DNA from: JAYSRU01 sp043720875 | GTDB taxonomy: Bacteria > Bacteroidota > Bacteroidia > Flavobacteriales_D > Crocinitomicaceae | Direction: 5' to 3' | Assembly (NCBI GenBank): GCA_043720875.1 | Contig: JAYSRU010000116.1 | Location: 1-41,203 of the forward strand | Length of the DNA stretch: 41,203 bases | Shown: positions 25,801 through 34,626 of the stretch, piece after piece | Layout: each line of letters starts with the position of its first letter | How positions within the stretch are numbered: position 1 is the first letter of the stretch | Made by a program: the position numbers and the translations under genes | Notes under the pieces: model-generated | What the model was told of the DNA's origin: nothing | Databases searched by the model: none | Seen by the model: only the letters and a program-made list of their open reading frames with translations

Positions 25801-25977
25801 TCGTCCTTTCCAATTGGTTACAATAATTATTTGCGTATTGGTAACATCCGGGAAAGCTTCCAGTGGCGTTTTCATAAAGCTATACACACCAGCGATGGAA
25901 ATTAAACCTACCATGGCAAAGGTAAACCCTTTATTTTTCAGCGAAAAGCTGATTATATTTTTAATTAACTTATTCAT
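22816..25977 (-). CDS. CzcA/CusA-family heavy-metal efflux RND pump
   Basis: A 1053-residue inner-membrane proton-driven pump (HAE/HME family). It has an N-terminal membrane helix, a first periplasmic loop, the block of helices 2-7, a second periplasmic loop and helices 8-12, with AGVGFIALFGICVQNGV near the end. Membrane segment 4 carries A-V-D-F-G-I-I-I-D-G-A-V-V-M-V-E with D396, D402 and E409, the signature of divalent-cation pumps (CzcA-like), whereas Cu/Ag pumps of the CusA type have a different motif here. So Zn, Co, Cd or Ni is more likely than Cu/Ag; this is inferred from the motif. The gene follows the adaptor gene by 50 nt. Confidence 0.93.
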   Translation of the reverse strand: MNKLIKNIISFSLKNKGFTFAMVGLISIAGVYSFMKTPLEAFPDVTNTQIIIVTNWKGRSAEEIERFVSIPIEVSMNSVQKKTNVRSITMFGLSIIKIIFEDDVDDFFARQQVNNQLRMVKLPDGVEPVVQPPYGPTGEIFRYVLKSENRTTTDLLTIQNWTIDRQLRAVPGVADVVAFGGQEKTYEIQPDPSLLIKYDISAQEVFDAVQSSNLNVGGDVIVKNEQAYVVRSLGLLKSVADIENIIVKNFNGIPVLVKHCAKVEITGSQRVGKVGQDEIDDVVEGIIVMRKGENPSQVLARVKEKIEELNNEILPSDVKMETFYDRDNLMAYCTKTVSKNLIEGIIFVTVIVFLFMADWRTTVIVTIVIPLALLFAFFMLYLKGMSANLLSLGAVDFGIIIDGAVVMVEGIFVMLDHHAKKVGMERFNKISKLGMIRKTGIEMGKAVFFSKLIIITALVPIFAFQKVEGKMFSPLAFTLGFALVGALIFTLTLVPLLSAILLKKNVRERNNPIVNFFNRIFGNGVEYSFKNRRKTFIMSLVLLGATLFSAKWMGTEFLPTLNEGALWVEAKMPMSMSLEETTKKVHELRKDLNTFPEVNGVLSQTGRSNDGTDPSGFYYVQMQVNLKPKDDWKRGITVDELIGEMDVKMKKYPGINFNYSQPIIDNVAEAVAGMNANNAIKIFGPDLTVLDSLSSLVLESIKNVNGVKDAGILRNIGQPEIQIHLDNQKMAVYGISVQKAQNIIEMAIGGKSITEKYEGESRFDIRLRYPKEFRDTEDKILKLMVPTFSGSMIQLGEIASIKKITGPAFVYRDNNKRFIGVKFSVRERDLGSTIAEAQKKVEAKIDIPKDYSIVWTGEFENQVRAAGTLAQVVPISIFAIFILLFILFGNGKDAGLVLLNVPFALIGGILALHITRMNFGISAGVGFIALFGICVQNGVILISVFKQNVKEKMELSSAIIEGVKSRIRPVVMTAMMAAIGLLPAALSTGIGSESQKPLAIVIIGGLITATILTLLIFPNIYYWANVKKFNKKTQKIRIQKKSIELDSDDDIRI

Positions 25978-26027
25978 TTTAAATGTATTAATGTGTGATA
26001 AAAATTAAGTATTTCAATAATTGAAAC

Positions 26028-27104
26028 TTAATCGTTTAACGCATCGTAAATGAATAATTGATTATTAGTGATTAATTTGTCACCCTCTTTCAAGCCCGAA
26101 GAAATATAGATTCGATCTTCTGTTTCTCTGTAAATTTCAACTTCGCGCGTTTCGATTTTCTTTTTCGAATGATAAATAAGAACGAAGGTTTTACTTTTGT
26201 CAAAAATCACAGCATTTTTATTTATGGCGAGCATTTTTGTGCTTTCATTGTAAGTTACAATACCAACACAATTCATTTCAGGTTTGAGCATGAATCTTGG
26301 ATTTTTTATCAAAATTCTTGCTTGAATTGTACGTGTTACAGGGTCAATCATATTGGCAATTTTATCAATTGTGCCAAAAATCACAGAATCAGGATAACTA
26401 AAAGCCTTTATTTGAACCTTTTGGCCTAGCTTTACTTTGGAAATATCTGATTCATAAATGTTTAATGCGATGTAAACTTCTTCCAATCGAGCTACTGATA
26501 AAATGTAATCTGTCATGTCTGGACGCAATTGCATATTCGGGCCTATTTTCTTTTCGACTACAAAACCAGCAACAGGAGATTTGATTACATAGTTTCCACC
26601 TTGCGAAAGGTTATAAACTTTGTAAACTTCTTCTAAACGCGCAAGTTCTGCTTTTGAAAGTTGTAAATCCTTCTTTGCGTATGCCAATTCTCTCTCAGAA
26701 CTAAACTTGGTTTTATTTAGATCATACTGAATATCATAATTCTTTTGAGCCAATTCAAATTCATCCTTTGCATTGATGTATTCCTTTTCAAACTCACGCG
26801 CTTCCCCTGAATTTATGATGACAAGCGGTTTTGAAGTAGATACCAATTCACCAATTTCTACATCCACCATGGTAACTTTTCCACCAACCATTGGGTAGAT
26901 GTTAACCAAGTTATTTTCATCCGGAATTACTTTTCCGGTTAAGCGCAAATCACCACTCAAATTGGTGTTTTGAACAAAATCAAATGTCAATTCATTCAAC
27001 ATTTGCTGACTTAATTGAAATTTTTTTATTTCATCTTGTTGTTTCTGTCCACAAGACACAAGCAACACCACAAGGAAAGTTCCTTGGATAACTAATTTTT
27101 TCAT
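26028..27104 (-). CDS. RND efflux periplasmic adaptor lipoprotein (CzcB-like)
   Basis: A 358-residue HlyD/CzcB-type membrane fusion protein. The N-terminus is a lipoprotein signal (MKKLVIQGTFLVVLLVSCGQ, lipobox with the lipidated Cys at 18). It shows a barrel-sandwich half (YPMVGGKVTMVDVEIGELV), a helical hairpin (residues ~100-150: EFEKEYINAKDEFELAQKNY), the second half (NYVIKSPVAGFVVEKKIGPN) and a beta-barrel domain (VYIALNIYESDISKVKLGQ). It links the CzcA pump to the TolC channel. No His-rich metal-binding extension is present. Confidence 0.9.
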   Translation of the reverse strand: MKKLVIQGTFLVVLLVSCGQKQQDEIKKFQLSQQMLNELTFDFVQNTNLSGDLRLTGKVIPDENNLVNIYPMVGGKVTMVDVEIGELVSTSKPLVIINSGEAREFEKEYINAKDEFELAQKNYDIQYDLNKTKFSSERELAYAKKDLQLSKAELARLEEVYKVYNLSQGGNYVIKSPVAGFVVEKKIGPNMQLRPDMTDYILSVARLEEVYIALNIYESDISKVKLGQKVQIKAFSYPDSVIFGTIDKIANMIDPVTRTIQARILIKNPRFMLKPEMNCVGIVTYNESTKMLAINKNAVIFDKSKTFVLIYHSKKKIETREVEIYRETEDRIYISSGLKEGDKLITNNQLFIYDALND

Positions 27105-27223
27105 ACTATAAAAAGGAAAGAGATTAGAGGCTATACCTCCAAATAAATTAGTGTATAATAATGTGACCTAAAAAAAACACAAAATATATACAACACACTA
27201 TTATTAATTATAACAAAGAGTTT

Positions 27224-27595
27224 CTACAGTAAAAAGGACTGATGAAGAATGTAAAAACTATGTTTTAAAAAATAAATATGCGCATTACTTTTAATATAGG
27301 TAAAAGCTATTTTCTTGTCAATAGTGTGTGTGTACTTATTACGAGTATCAAATCCGAGTATTAGTTTTTCTTTGGATTCGGTTTTATTCCCATCCCGTAT
27401 GCCAAAAAAATAGTTGCGTAGGCGTGTGGTTAATCCTAAATTTTGTTTAGTAGAAATCGAACAATTAATTGACTCATTGTTATCAATTCTTTGGCTACTA
27501 AGGGGAATTACGTCGTAGTTAATTTCACCAATGTTTTCACTTGCAAAAGTGAATTGGTAAATAAAACTAACAATGATATAAAAGAAAAACTTCAC
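27224..27595 (-). CDS. Small exported protein of unknown function at the head of the efflux operon
   Basis: I do not recognise this 123-residue protein. It begins with a likely signal peptide (MKFFFYIIVSFIYQFTFA), is polar and basic in the middle, and ends in a hydrophobic-aromatic stretch (HIYFLKHSFYILHQSFLL). A TAGTTTTG box on the minus strand (27622-27615) lies 19 nt before its ATG, supporting expression. It precedes the adaptor gene by 119 nt on the same strand. The C-terminal end has a loose resemblance to the end of the small protein at 27867-28274. It could be a real leader gene of the metal operon or a decayed one. Confidence 0.5.
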   Translation of the reverse strand: MKFFFYIIVSFIYQFTFASENIGEINYDVIPLSSQRIDNNESINCSISTKQNLGLTTRLRNYFFGIRDGNKTESKEKLILGFDTRNKYTHTIDKKIAFTYIKSNAHIYFLKHSFYILHQSFLL

Positions 27596-27614
27596 CTAAT
27601 AGAGTAATTTGGCG

Positions 27615-27622
27615 CAAAACTA
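27615..27622 (-). promoter_or_regulatory. Candidate promoter -7 box of the efflux operon
   Basis: TAGTTTTG on the minus strand (fits TAnnTTTG), 19 nt before the start codon at 27595. No convincing -33 TTG at the usual distance. Confidence 0.4.
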
Positions 27623-27730
27623 CATAAATATTTTCAAACTCCTCATAAAATCATTTTAAAACATGTGCCGGTTGTCTCATATCTAATTTCGATTGTTCTT
27701 AATTAGTCACATAAAAAAATTCAAATACGA

Positions 27731-27803
27731 TAGTTTTGTAATGTTTTCAGCGATTATTCATTTTTCAAAAAAAAATAATCACTAAGAATCTGTTATACAT
27801 TTG
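27731..27803 (+). promoter_or_regulatory. Two candidate -7 boxes ahead of the dab operon
   Basis: TAGTTTTG (27731-27738) and TACATTTG (27796-27803) both fit TAnnTTTG and would give leaders of roughly 125 and 60 nt to the ATG at 27867. Neither has a clear -33 TTG, so I cannot choose between them. Confidence 0.35.
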
Positions 27804-27866
27804 TTAAGACAGCTATTTAGATTAGTTTAAAATAAGTACTTTCGTTTAATAATTCGGCTATTCTAA

Positions 27867-28274
27867 ATGAATTTACTCAACAAATATTCAAAACGGTCTT
27901 ACAAGTTTCTTCACGGAATCACGTTGGCGATCTTTGTGTTTTCAATATTTTTGAATAGTTTTAAAGTTACAGCACATACTAATACCGTTAATCCAACTGT
28001 TGCTGCATCTCACAGCGACGCAAGTAACAATTCCAAACTTTGCTTTCTTTCGATCGGAGATGTGAACCAATCTGAGGATATGGAGCTGGAAGAAGAAACT
28101 GAAGAGGAAGAAGAAATACAAGATTCTGAGCTTGAATCACTATTCGTTTTAAAGTTCATTGGATCAACTATTGAATTAAAGCAAAGTACGGCTAACTTCA
28201 ATCATTCAACGCATCAAAAAATACCTTTTTACCTACTTTACAAAAACAGTAAAGCCCATTTGCTTTTTGTTTAG
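27867..28274 (+). CDS. Small acidic membrane-anchored or exported protein upstream of dabA
   Basis: A 135-residue protein I cannot assign to a named family. A basic N-terminus (MNLLNKYSKRSYKF) leads into one hydrophobic segment (~17-33), then a His/Ser/Asn-rich stretch, a striking run of acidic residues at ~70-86 (14 Glu/Asp within 17 residues), and a C-terminal segment QKIPFYLLYKNSKAHLLFV. This is either a signal peptide with secretion or a type II membrane anchor with the acidic part in the periplasm. It lies 104 nt upstream of dabA on the same strand and is probably co-transcribed with it. The acidic run could bind divalent cations or protons, but that is only a guess. Confidence 0.6.
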   Translation: MNLLNKYSKRSYKFLHGITLAIFVFSIFLNSFKVTAHTNTVNPTVAASHSDASNNSKLCFLSIGDVNQSEDMELEEETEEEEEIQDSELESLFVLKFIGSTIELKQSTANFNHSTHQKIPFYLLYKNSKAHLLFV

Positions 28275-28378
28275 CGTTTTTCAACGCATCTGAATCTTCT
28301 GATATTTTAAGATTCTTCTAATGTTATGCTAGTAGAGCAAACATTACCTTTTAATAATTCATCTTTAATTTCGTTGGT

Positions 28379-30895
28379 ATGAAAACAGCGCATTCATCTT
28401 TTGATGAACATGAAGTTCTTCATGATTTGAAACATTTTTTGCCGGCACAAGCTCCGCTAAAAGACTTCATTCATCATAATACTTTACATGCATTTGAACA
28501 ATTGAACTTTCAAGACGCCCTTGAACGGGCTTCTGAAATATTTGGTTATAAAGTCACACTAACGCTCGATGAATATAGGGAACTTTATCATTCGGGTAAA
28601 ATTTCACCTGTCATTCTAAACAAAGTTTTAGGAGAAGAAAAAGGATTTTCTGAACTTGAAAACTGGACAGAAAAGTTGCTAAACACACCATACAAACATG
28701 AAAAGCCGAGTAGAATTGGGCAATTGCGTTCTTTGTGGAAACGGGAGTATAACATCGATTTAGATGTCATTAACCATCCCTTGTTGTTCCGTTTTTTATG
28801 TAATTACTTAGATCAAGGGATTTCAATTGCACCTTTTCCTATTCACAAAGATGGTTTCTTAGCCTCGTTAAGACAACTAGAATTGAACAGTGCTGTAAGT
28901 TTATTTAAAGGAACACGAGCAGCGAAATTCTTATTGGACAAGCAAACTACTATTACGCAATTACTCAAAATAATTGTGCACGACGAATCTCGTTTTACCC
29001 AATACTTATTCGATCAGCAATTTTCGCATCAAGGTTGGTCTGGGATGGTTTCAGCCATCGAAGATTTGCCCTCAAGCTTACTTGATCCGAGAAAAATAAC
29101 CCTGGAGGAATTTATTATTTTTGAGCTAATCTGTGAAATCGATACCTTAGATAACAAGTTTGGAACACATTGGGCGCCCTTGGGAATTGGCATGATCGCT
29201 CAACCTGAAGGGTTATTTGAGCCGACTTCCATTACCGAAATGGATACCGTATTGTTCCTATGGCAAAAAGCATTCGAATTCACTTATTATGATCAAGTAC
29301 TTTCAGGATTAAAATGGGGTGCGTCACATGATGACAAAACTAGTGCATCAAAATCTTTTCAAGCCTTGCTTTGTATTGATGACCGCGAGTGTTCTATTCG
29401 CCGTTATATGGAGGAAATTGATCCACAATGTGCAACTTTCGGTACCCCAGGATTTTTTGGAGTTGAGTTCTTTTACCAGCCCCAAAATGGAAATTTTTAC
29501 ACCAAAGTTTGTCCCGCTCCAGTAACTCCGAAATACCTCATCAAGGAAACAGATAATATTGAGGTAAAAGGAAAAGAACATGTGTTTAATAAACGCTCGC
29601 ATTCACTTTTACAAGGTTGGTTAGTTGCTCAAACTTTTGGATTTTGGTCTGCATTAAAACTTGGACTCAATCTGTTAAAACCTTCCATGAGTCCGGCAAC
29701 AAGTCATTCATTTGAACACATGCACAAAGATTCTAATTTATCCATCGAATTTGTAGAGGGTTCTGACCTAGAAAATGAACTGCAAATTGGGTTTAAGGTA
29801 GAAGAAATGGCAATTCGTGTTGAAAATGTATTGAAAAGTATAGGTTTAGTGGAAAATTTTGCATCCATTATTTATGTTATTGGACACGGTTCAACAAGTG
29901 TAAATAATACGCATTACGCTGGTTACGATTGCGGCGCTTGTTCGGGTAGACCAGGCTCTGTAAATGCGCGCGCGCTATCTTTTATGGGGAACCATCCCAA
30001 AGTAAGAACCATCTTAAGAGAAAGAGGAATTGATATTCCAGCATCCACACAGTTTGTTGGTGCCTTGCGCGATACATCACGAGATCAATTTGCCTTTTAT
30101 GATGTGAATTTGCTCAGTGAAGCAAACAAATTGAAGCACACACAAAACCAAGTAACTTTCTATAAAGCATCCGATTTGAATGCAAAAGAGCGTTCACGTA
30201 GGTTTGAATCAATTAACTCTGGCCTTACACCTGCACAAATACATGAAAAAGTAAAGGTGCGTTCGGTATCCTTATTTGAGCCTAGACCAGAATTAAACCA
30301 TGCTACAAATGCATTATGCATTGTGGGTAGAAGAGCGCTTTCGAAGCATTTATTTTTGGATCGGCGCTCATTCATGAACTCGTTTGATTATGAAGTTGAC
30401 CCTGAAGGAAATTACTTATTGAATATTTTGAATGCTGTTGCTCCTGTATGCGGAGGGATAAACTTAGAATATTACTTTTCTCGTGTCGATAATCAAAAGT
30501 TAGGAGCTGGCACAAAATTGTCACACAACGTAATGGGATTGTTTGGTGTTGCCAATGGAACCGACGGAGATTTAAGACCTGGATTGCCTAGTCAGATGAT
30601 CGAAGTTCATGATCCTATTCGCCTCATGGTGATTGTAGAACATTTTCCTGATGTTGTCTTGAATGTAATTCAACGCAACCCAGCAACGTTCAATTGGTTT
30701 GAAAAGCAATGGATTCATCTAAGTGTAATTCATCCCACTACAAAGGAAATCTATTATTTCAATGGAAAAGAATTCACCGATTATGAGCCAGTTACCAAAG
30801 ATTTGGCACACATCAAAAGTATAACTCCTTTTGTAGAAACAGAGCAAGACAATCTTCCTGTGTTTATTCTTGAACCTCAAAATAGCACATTATGA
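28379..30895 (+). CDS. dabA: DabA, inorganic carbon accumulation subunit (DUF2309/UPF0753)
   Basis: An 838-residue protein of the DabA family. DabA resembles a beta-carbonic anhydrase in its active site and, with the membrane subunit DabB, is proposed to hydrate CO2 to bicarbonate in one direction using the ion gradient. The zinc-site residues known from Halothiobacillus fall at the same spacing here: C332 and D334 (LLCIDDREC), H503 (IGHGS) and C518 (YDCGACSGRPG). The N-terminal PLKDFIHHNTLHAFE and the GGINLEYYFSRVDN segment near residue 700 are also typical. No membrane helix is seen; it should sit on the cytoplasmic face bound to DabB. Its stop codon overlaps the dabB start (ATGA), so translation is coupled. 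Confidence 0.96.
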   Translation: MKTAHSSFDEHEVLHDLKHFLPAQAPLKDFIHHNTLHAFEQLNFQDALERASEIFGYKVTLTLDEYRELYHSGKISPVILNKVLGEEKGFSELENWTEKLLNTPYKHEKPSRIGQLRSLWKREYNIDLDVINHPLLFRFLCNYLDQGISIAPFPIHKDGFLASLRQLELNSAVSLFKGTRAAKFLLDKQTTITQLLKIIVHDESRFTQYLFDQQFSHQGWSGMVSAIEDLPSSLLDPRKITLEEFIIFELICEIDTLDNKFGTHWAPLGIGMIAQPEGLFEPTSITEMDTVLFLWQKAFEFTYYDQVLSGLKWGASHDDKTSASKSFQALLCIDDRECSIRRYMEEIDPQCATFGTPGFFGVEFFYQPQNGNFYTKVCPAPVTPKYLIKETDNIEVKGKEHVFNKRSHSLLQGWLVAQTFGFWSALKLGLNLLKPSMSPATSHSFEHMHKDSNLSIEFVEGSDLENELQIGFKVEEMAIRVENVLKSIGLVENFASIIYVIGHGSTSVNNTHYAGYDCGACSGRPGSVNARALSFMGNHPKVRTILRERGIDIPASTQFVGALRDTSRDQFAFYDVNLLSEANKLKHTQNQVTFYKASDLNAKERSRRFESINSGLTPAQIHEKVKVRSVSLFEPRPELNHATNALCIVGRRALSKHLFLDRRSFMNSFDYEVDPEGNYLLNILNAVAPVCGGINLEYYFSRVDNQKLGAGTKLSHNVMGLFGVANGTDGDLRPGLPSQMIEVHDPIRLMVIVEHFPDVVLNVIQRNPATFNWFEKQWIHLSVIHPTTKEIYYFNGKEFTDYEPVTKDLAHIKSITPFVETEQDNLPVFILEPQNSTL

Positions 30896-32754
30896 ACCAG
30901 CTTTTATTACTGTTAGTTTTTATTCCACTTCTAGGATATGGAATAAGTTTATTGGTTTCGTCAAAAAAGGAACGCCTTCTTTCTATCCTTTCCTTTGCAA
31001 CGGTAGGTTCACATTTAGTGTGTTTTCTTGCAATTTTGGTGTTATGGTTTCTCTCAAAAGCTCATAGTTGGAATTTGAAAGAATTCTCTCTTTTCAAATC
31101 GAAAGAATACGACTTTTTTGTTGATTTCTACTTCGATAAAATAACTGCTGTATTTTTAGGTGTTGGTTCTTATTTAACCATGTTGGTTACTATTTACAGT
31201 CGAAAATATTTACACAGAGAAAAGGGGTACAAACGATTCTTTAACACCATTTTACTCTTTTTTGTAGGGTACAATATTGTGATTCTTGCTGGAAATTTTG
31301 AAACATTGTTTTTAGGTTGGGAGATTTTAGGAATTTCATCGTTCTTATTGATCGCTTTTTACCGCGAACGCTATATTCCTGTAAAAAATGCCTTGAAAGT
31401 ATTTTCTGTTTACCGTATTGGAGATGTTGGATTAATATTAGCCATGTGGGCAAGTCATCATTTGTTTCATGAAAATATTACTTTTCACAAACTGGCGCAC
31501 GATCATATCGGTAACGATTTAATAGCCTCCAACAGCTTAATTGGTTTCTTTATTTCCGTCATGATCTTGGTAGCTGCAGCTGCGAAATCGGCACAACTTC
31601 CGTTTTCATCCTGGTTACCTAGAGCAATGGAAGGACCTACAACATCGAGTGCTATATTTTACGGTTCATTGTCTGTGCACGTTGGGGCTTTTTTATTGAT
31701 GCGTACTTACGCTTTTTGGGAGTTTCAAACACCAACACGTGTATTAATTGTAATTTTGGGATTGTCAACGGCAATAGTAACATCATTGATCGCCCGTGTT
31801 CAATCGTCAGCAAAAAGTCAAATTGCGTATTCCTCCATCGCCCAAATTGGTATTGTTTTCATCGAAATTGCCTTAGGGTTGGATGAATTAGCCTTGATAC
31901 ATTTTGCAGGTAATGCATTTTTAAGGTCGTATCAATTATTGGTTTCACCCTCTGTTGTAAGCTACTTGATTCGTGATCAATTCTTTAACTTCAAACCCAA
32001 ATTACTGGGCAATGAAAAGTTTACTAAATTAAAATACACCCTATACGTCTTGAGTATTAAAGAGTTTAATTTAGATAAATTTATCGACCTCATCATCTGG
32101 AAGCCGTTGAAGGCGATGGGTAAAAAGTTGGATTTTTTGACGCTTCGGAGCTTACTCTTCCTATTTGTTCCAATACTAATAATTGGTTGTACGGGCTTAT
32201 TTTTTCAAGAATATATTTCCGTTGCTTTCCACCACGTGCTGCCTTCTGCCTTTGCATTTATCGGCCTCCTGATGGTTTTAAAATCGCATTCGGAACGAAA
32301 AAATCCACAATTAGCATGGCTTTTACTAATTATGAACCACTTTTTTGTAGTAATCGCTATTTCGTTTAACGAACACTTCGAAGTATTGGAAGCATTGTTT
32401 TACTTAAGTGGAGTTGTATTTGGCGGTATCCTTGGGTTTTTTCTCATGACAAAAATGAAGAAAGACTTAGTAAGTTTCAATCTCAACGAATACCATGGGC
32501 ACTCTTACGTGCATCCGAAAATGAATAATGTTTTTCTAATTGCTTGCCTTGCGCTAATGGCTTTCCCAATTTCTCCAACATTTATTGGCGTCGATTTGGT
32601 ATTAAGCCACATTCACGAAGATCAATTGCTACTTGCATTTCTTGTAGCTAGTGGTTTTATTTTTACCGGAATATCAGTAATGCGTATCTATACACGAACA
32701 TTCTTAGGACCACACAGTGAAACGTATCACGAGGTTCCTTATAAAAACTCATAA
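30892..32754 (+). CDS. dabB: DabB, NuoL/MrpA-like cation-conducting membrane subunit
   Basis: A 620-residue polytopic protein of the proton-conducting transporter family (PF00361), related to NuoL and MrpA. Landmarks are YFDKITAVFLGVGSYLTMLVTIYSRKYL, GWEILGISSFLLIAFYRER, and the core segment SWLPRAMEGPTTSSAIFYGSLSVHVGAFLLMR. Around fourteen hydrophobic segments are visible. It should pass protons or sodium down the gradient and drive DabA. The overlap with dabA by 4 nt and the absence of other Nuo or Mrp genes make DabB the right call. A SulP transporter gene follows after 22 nt. Confidence 0.93.
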   Translation: MNQLLLLLVFIPLLGYGISLLVSSKKERLLSILSFATVGSHLVCFLAILVLWFLSKAHSWNLKEFSLFKSKEYDFFVDFYFDKITAVFLGVGSYLTMLVTIYSRKYLHREKGYKRFFNTILLFFVGYNIVILAGNFETLFLGWEILGISSFLLIAFYRERYIPVKNALKVFSVYRIGDVGLILAMWASHHLFHENITFHKLAHDHIGNDLIASNSLIGFFISVMILVAAAAKSAQLPFSSWLPRAMEGPTTSSAIFYGSLSVHVGAFLLMRTYAFWEFQTPTRVLIVILGLSTAIVTSLIARVQSSAKSQIAYSSIAQIGIVFIEIALGLDELALIHFAGNAFLRSYQLLVSPSVVSYLIRDQFFNFKPKLLGNEKFTKLKYTLYVLSIKEFNLDKFIDLIIWKPLKAMGKKLDFLTLRSLLFLFVPILIIGCTGLFFQEYISVAFHHVLPSAFAFIGLLMVLKSHSERKNPQLAWLLLIMNHFFVVIAISFNEHFEVLEALFYLSGVVFGGILGFFLMTKMKKDLVSFNLNEYHGHSYVHPKMNNVFLIACLALMAFPISPTFIGVDLVLSHIHEDQLLLAFLVASGFIFTGISVMRIYTRTFLGPHSETYHEVPYKNS

Positions 32755-32776
32755 AATAACTTTAAAAATATAGAAC

Positions 32777-34438
32777 ATGAACACAAAGAAAAAAATAGTA
32801 GAACCCTTAGATGGTTTAGCTGGATTAAAACAAAATTTTAGCAGCGACATAGTTTCAGGACTTTTGGTCTTTTTATTAGCATTGCCCCTTTCATTAGGGA
32901 TCGCAAAAGCAAGTGATTTCCCAGCAATTTACGGTTTAGTAACCGCCATGATTGGTGGAATTGTAGTTAGCTTTTTTGCAGGATCTAAATTGACAATCAA
33001 AGGCCCTGCAGCTGGATTGATCGTTATTGTTGCAGGATCTGTTGCCGAGTTTGGTGCTGGTGCTCCGATCGGTTCCACACTTGAAGAAATTGGAAAGTAT
33101 GGTTGGCAACTTGCACTTGGAGCCGTTGTGGTTGCGGGTGTTTTACAGGTAATTTTTGGTCTTGCCAAACTTGGTAAATTAAGTGATTTCTTCCCTTTAT
33201 CGGCGATTCATGGAATGTTAGCTGCAATCGGTATTATCATTATTAGTAAACAAATCCACGTTCTAGCTGGAGTTAGTCCAATGACAGAAGAAGGCAAATC
33301 TATGGTTGAACCGCTAGAATTGTTACAACTTATCCCAAATACCTTAAGTAACTTTTTCTTGCATAAAGAAGTTGTAATCGTTGGATTAGTGAGTTTGCTT
33401 ATCGTCTTTGGATGGCCGATGTTAAAGTTTGGTTTTTTGAAAAAAATTCCAGCACCACTAATTGTTTTAGTTGTTTCAATTCCGCTTTCAATGTTCTTAA
33501 ACATTCATAATATTGCTGCTGATCCAGCAAATGGAGTTAAAGCCTTTACACCGCTCGTTCATTTTGATAAAGGACTTTTTGATATTTTGGGTGTTAACGT
33601 AAGCTTTGCCGGAGTGAGCCAAGTCGGTACTTTCATAAAATTTGTAATTATGTTTGCTTTGGTGGGTAGTTTAGAAGCTTTACTTACGGTAAAAGCGATC
33701 GATATGTCCGATCCATGGAAACGTAAATCAAATACCAATAAAGATTTAATTGCAGTTGGAATTGGAAATATCATTGCTGGAGTTTTAGGTGGTGTGCCAA
33801 TGATCAGCGAAGTAGCACGTTCTTCTGCCAACGTTAGTAACGGGGCTAAAACTCGTTGGGCTAACTTCTTTCACGGCGTTTTCATTTTATTGTTCTTGAT
33901 TTTTGCTGTAACATTTAGTGATTTGATTCCTAGCTCGGCACTTGCTGCTATGTTGATTGGAGTTGGATATAAATTAGCTCACCCAAGAGAATTTGGACAC
34001 ATGGCAAAAATCGGAATGGATCAAGTGATTGTTTTTATTGCTACAATTATTGTTACCCTAGCAACAGATCTGTTAATCGGTATTGCTGCAGGTATCCTAA
34101 TAAAACTAATGATCCATTTATACCATGGTGCGCCTATTGCTAATTTGTTCTCGGCTAAATCTAAAATTGAAGGCAACACGTTAAAAGTTTCAGGAGCTGC
34201 AATTTTTAGTAATTATATTGGAATTAAGAAAAACATTGATACATTCAAATTAGATCAAGATGTTATTTTTGATGTAAGAGATTGCAAATTGGTGGACCAT
34301 TCGGTGATTGAAAACTTATACCACATTAAAGACGATTTTGAAACTGAAGGAGGTTCGTTTACCATTCTTGGAATAGATGAATTTAAACCGGTTATGAGGT
34401 CTACGCACAAGTATTCGGCAATACATAAAAAGAAATAA
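32777..34438 (+). CDS. SulP-family inorganic anion (probably bicarbonate) transporter
   Basis: A 553-residue SulP protein, full length. The membrane core has SGLLVFLLALPLSLGIAKASDFP, KLTIKGPAAGLIVIVAGS and IGNIIAGVLGGVPMISEVARSSANVSNGAK, and the C-terminal ~110 residues form a STAS domain (FSNYIGIKKNIDTFKLDQDVIFDVRDCKLVDHSVIENL in part). Unlike the gene at 17.8-20 kb it has no carbonic anhydrase domain. Its place behind dabAB suggests bicarbonate as substrate, matching SulP (BicA-like) transporters. It is the last gene of the operon, followed by a strong terminator at 34575-34607. Confidence 0.93.
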   Translation: MNTKKKIVEPLDGLAGLKQNFSSDIVSGLLVFLLALPLSLGIAKASDFPAIYGLVTAMIGGIVVSFFAGSKLTIKGPAAGLIVIVAGSVAEFGAGAPIGSTLEEIGKYGWQLALGAVVVAGVLQVIFGLAKLGKLSDFFPLSAIHGMLAAIGIIIISKQIHVLAGVSPMTEEGKSMVEPLELLQLIPNTLSNFFLHKEVVIVGLVSLLIVFGWPMLKFGFLKKIPAPLIVLVVSIPLSMFLNIHNIAADPANGVKAFTPLVHFDKGLFDILGVNVSFAGVSQVGTFIKFVIMFALVGSLEALLTVKAIDMSDPWKRKSNTNKDLIAVGIGNIIAGVLGGVPMISEVARSSANVSNGAKTRWANFFHGVFILLFLIFAVTFSDLIPSSALAAMLIGVGYKLAHPREFGHMAKIGMDQVIVFIATIIVTLATDLLIGIAAGILIKLMIHLYHGAPIANLFSAKSKIEGNTLKVSGAAIFSNYIGIKKNIDTFKLDQDVIFDVRDCKLVDHSVIENLYHIKDDFETEGGSFTILGIDEFKPVMRSTHKYSAIHKKK

Positions 34439-34574
34439 GTCAGTCAAAAATTCCAACTCGTCGTTGTTTCAAAAATATAACTCCTTCATTAACAAAGGTT
34501 AACTCAGTTGTGAAATTTTAAAAACGCCTCGATTTGAAAATTTTGAAACGATCTTAATAAGTGATTTAAAACAT

Positions 34575-34607
34575 AAGCGCCATCTGATAATTCGGATGGC
34601 GCTTTTT
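34575..34607 (+). terminator. Rho-independent terminator of the dab operon
   Basis: 10-bp GC-rich stem AAGCGCCATC (34575-34584) / GATGGCGCTT (34595-34604) followed by a T tract. It lies about 140 nt after the SulP stop codon and before a convergent gene. Confidence 0.88.
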
Positions 34608-34626
34608 GTTGGTTTGGGAGTGACAG

